From NCBI GenBank assembly GCA_017303755.1, contig JAFLBS010000001.1, forward strand, positions 992,001 to 1,056,000: a DNA stretch of 64,000 bases, in the 5' to 3' direction. Below are positions 62,847 through 64,000 of this stretch, one piece after another (the first letter of the stretch is position 1; each line of letters opens with the position of its first letter). Below the pieces are notes generated by a model that worked only from the letters and a program-made list of their open reading frames with translations, ran no database searches and was not told where the DNA came from. The translations under genes and the position numbers were made by a program. This DNA comes from Flavobacteriales bacterium. GTDB lineage: Bacteria; Bacteroidota; Bacteroidia; Flavobacteriales; Flavobacteriaceae.

Positions 62847-63548
62847 TTAAACTGCTTTTCCGCCGTTTAATTCGTCTTGTAATTTTTTCAATTCGTCCAT
62901 TTTTCCATCAGCAGCTAATTGCGCTTGTTGAGCCCAAGTAGTTGGATCTAAATGTTGAACTTTAGAAGTAGATGCATCTAAAATTGCTTTTACTTCTTCA
63001 GCACTTGCAGCAGCTAATTTAGCGAAAGTATCAATTCCAGCAGCAACTAAAGCTTCAGCAGCTTTAGGACCAATTCCTTCAATAATTACTAAATCATCTC
63101 CTCCTTTTTTAGCTTTTGGAGCTTTTGGAGCTTTCTCTTCAACAGTTTCTACTAATTTTTCAACTTTTGGAGCGGCTTTAGCTTCTGCCTTTGGAGCTTC
63201 TGCTTTTTCTGCTTTTGGAGCTGCTTTTTTAGCACCTGTTGCTACAATTCCTTCAATAAGGATTTGAGTTAAATACTGACGGTGACCATTTCTTTTTTTG
63301 TACCCTTTTCTTCTTTTCTTTTTGAAAACGATTACTTTATCACCTTTTAAGTGTTGTAACACTTTGGCTTCTACAGAAGCACCTTCTATAGCTGGGGCGC
63401 CTAAAGTTACGCTTCCGTTATCATCTAATAAAAGAACTTTGTCAAAAGAAACTTTTGAACCTTCTTCATTAGCTAAACGGTGAACATAAACCTTTAAGTC
63501 TTTGCTTACTTTGAATTGTTGCCCTGCTATCTCTACGATTGCGTACAT
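62847..63548 (-). CDS. rplU: 50S ribosomal protein L21 with a C-terminal helix-hairpin-helix extension
   Basis: A 233-residue protein, more than twice the usual ~103 of L21. Residues 1-103 are standard L21 (MYAIVEIAGQQFKVSKDLKV, VIVFKKKRRKGYKKRNGHRQ). An Ala/Lys/Glu-rich linker follows (about 104-150, with KAAPKAEKAEAPKAEAK). The last ~80 residues have DDLVIIEGIGPKAAEALVAAG, the GIGPKxAExL helix-hairpin-helix pattern of DUF4332-like and DNA-repair domains, then a helical tail ending in KLQDELNGGKAV. Such long L21 proteins are seen in Flavobacteria, but the job of the extension is unknown; nucleic-acid binding is inferred. Confidence 0.95.
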   Translation of the reverse strand: MYAIVEIAGQQFKVSKDLKVYVHRLANEEGSKVSFDKVLLLDDNGSVTLGAPAIEGASVEAKVLQHLKGDKVIVFKKKRRKGYKKRNGHRQYLTQILIEGIVATGAKKAAPKAEKAEAPKAEAKAAPKVEKLVETVEEKAPKAPKAKKGGDDLVIIEGIGPKAAEALVAAGIDTFAKLAAASAEEVKAILDASTSKVQHLDPTTWAQQAQLAADGKMDELKKLQDELNGGKAV

Positions 63549-63579
63549 AACAAATTGTTTAATTAATTTTTTGAGTGTG

Positions 63580-63609
63580 CAAATATATAACTTTTTATTA
63601 CACGTACAA
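63580..63609 (-). promoter_or_regulatory. Promoter of rplU-rpmA
   Basis: On the minus strand TTG (63609-63607), exactly 19 bp, then TATATTTG (63587-63580). Fits the Bacteroidota consensus fully, as expected for ribosomal protein genes. The leader is about 25 bases. Confidence 0.8.
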
Positions 63610-63703
63610 CCCCAATATTAAAAAAGTTTATTCTTTAAAATCAATTAGTTATCCAACACTCCTCAATATTTTGTTAAATGGTAAATTATTCTTTAAAAAA
63701 ACT

Positions 63704-63711
63704 TACTTTTG
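63704..63711 (+). promoter_or_regulatory. -7 promoter box of the M16 peptidase gene
   Basis: TACTTTTG, 61 bp before the ATG; no -33 TTG at the expected distance. Confidence 0.45.
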
Positions 63712-63772
63712 GTGTAACAAAAACTTCAATTGCACAACCAATAGTGCAGTCAACAAAAAATACACATTTTTT

Positions 63773-64000
63773 ATGAAAAAATCATTAATTGCTTTAAGTT
63801 CTTTGCTTATGATTGGAGGAACAGCGCAAGCTCAAAAAGTGGCTTTTGAGGAATACGATTTAGCCAATGGAATGCACGTTATCTTACACAATGATCCGTC
63901 AGCTCCAGTTGTAATTACGTCGGTAATGTACCACGTAGGTTCAAAAGATGAAAACCCAGAACGTACTGGTTTTGCACACTTTTTTGAACATTTATTATTC
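63773..64000 (+). CDS. M16 family zinc peptidase (3' end outside window)
   Basis: The first 76 residues of an exported pitrilysin-type peptidase. Signal peptide MKKSLIALSSLLMIGGTAQA, then FEEYDLANGMHVILHNDPSA and VVITSVMYHVGSKDENPERT, ending at HFFEHLLF, the inverted zinc motif HXXEH with both His and the catalytic Glu. The family acts on peptides and oligopeptides in the periplasm; the rest of the gene is beyond the window edge. Confidence 0.92.
   Translation, partial: MKKSLIALSSLLMIGGTAQAQKVAFEEYDLANGMHVILHNDPSAPVVITSVMYHVGSKDENPERTGFAHFFEHLLF

Noticed and set aside
63549-63579. Structured L21 leader RNA
   Set aside because: The promoter fixes a leader of only about 25 bases, too short for a known L21 leader fold.

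Overview
The window comes from an AT-rich member of the Bacteroidota, most likely a Flavobacterium or close relative. Evidence: many genes are preceded by the Bacteroidota -7 promoter box TAnnTTTG, sometimes with TTG 17-20 bp upstream; Shine-Dalgarno sequences are rare; the gene families are typical of the group (TSP3-repeat OmpA protein, type B succinate dehydrogenase without SdhD, HHK13-like lipid-anchored TPR histidine kinases, L21 with a C-terminal extension, BNR-repeat secreted protein, GH92 mannosidase); and the gaps are full of dispersed flavobacterial-style repeats. The species cannot be named from the sequence alone.

Layout. 1-13.4 kb: the start of a Mn-type superoxide dismutase gene, a GNAT acetyltransferase, an AddA-like helicase-nuclease and an AddB-like nuclease separated by kbl and an OmpA-family protein, an S41 peptidase and a hydrolase. 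13.5-24.3 kb: a DUF1398 protein, aminopeptidase P, a Crp/Fnr regulator, a secreted BNR-repeat protein with a ChaN-like protein, and the sdhCAB operon. 24.5-36.4 kb: GH92 mannosidase, omega-amidase, several lipoproteins of unknown role, ComF, glycyl-tRNA synthetase and an ArsR regulator. 36.9-45.8 kb: a signalling island, with a LytTR regulator whose phosphoacceptor Asp is a Glu, two NarL-like response regulators, two TPR-containing histidine kinases, several small secreted or membrane proteins, and a secreted peptide made of four 12-residue repeats. 45.9-64 kb: housekeeping genes (thiL, pfkB, lepA, dusB, rbfA with a LolC/E-like permease, mce, a tRNA with anticodon CAT, ribE, pdxA, then a yceD-rpmF-fabH-accB-accC cluster, rpmA-rplU) and the start of an M16 peptidase.

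The most interesting part is at 42.4-45.8 kb. A 71-residue precursor has a signal peptide whose predicted cleavage point falls exactly at the start of a perfect array (EIGGSRGQETRY x3 plus EIGGSRGQETR). It is followed by a terminator, a lipid-anchored TPR histidine kinase and a translationally coupled response regulator. Two nearly identical 21-bp direct repeats, 141 bp apart, lie upstream of the peptide gene. My inference is a secreted repeat-peptide signal sensed by, or acting with, the TPR kinase; I know of no described system like this.

The second theme is repeats. At least four dispersed families (called A to D below) fill the gaps between genes. Several run into the 5' ends of genes and produce false N-terminal extensions, so starts were moved inward for several genes.
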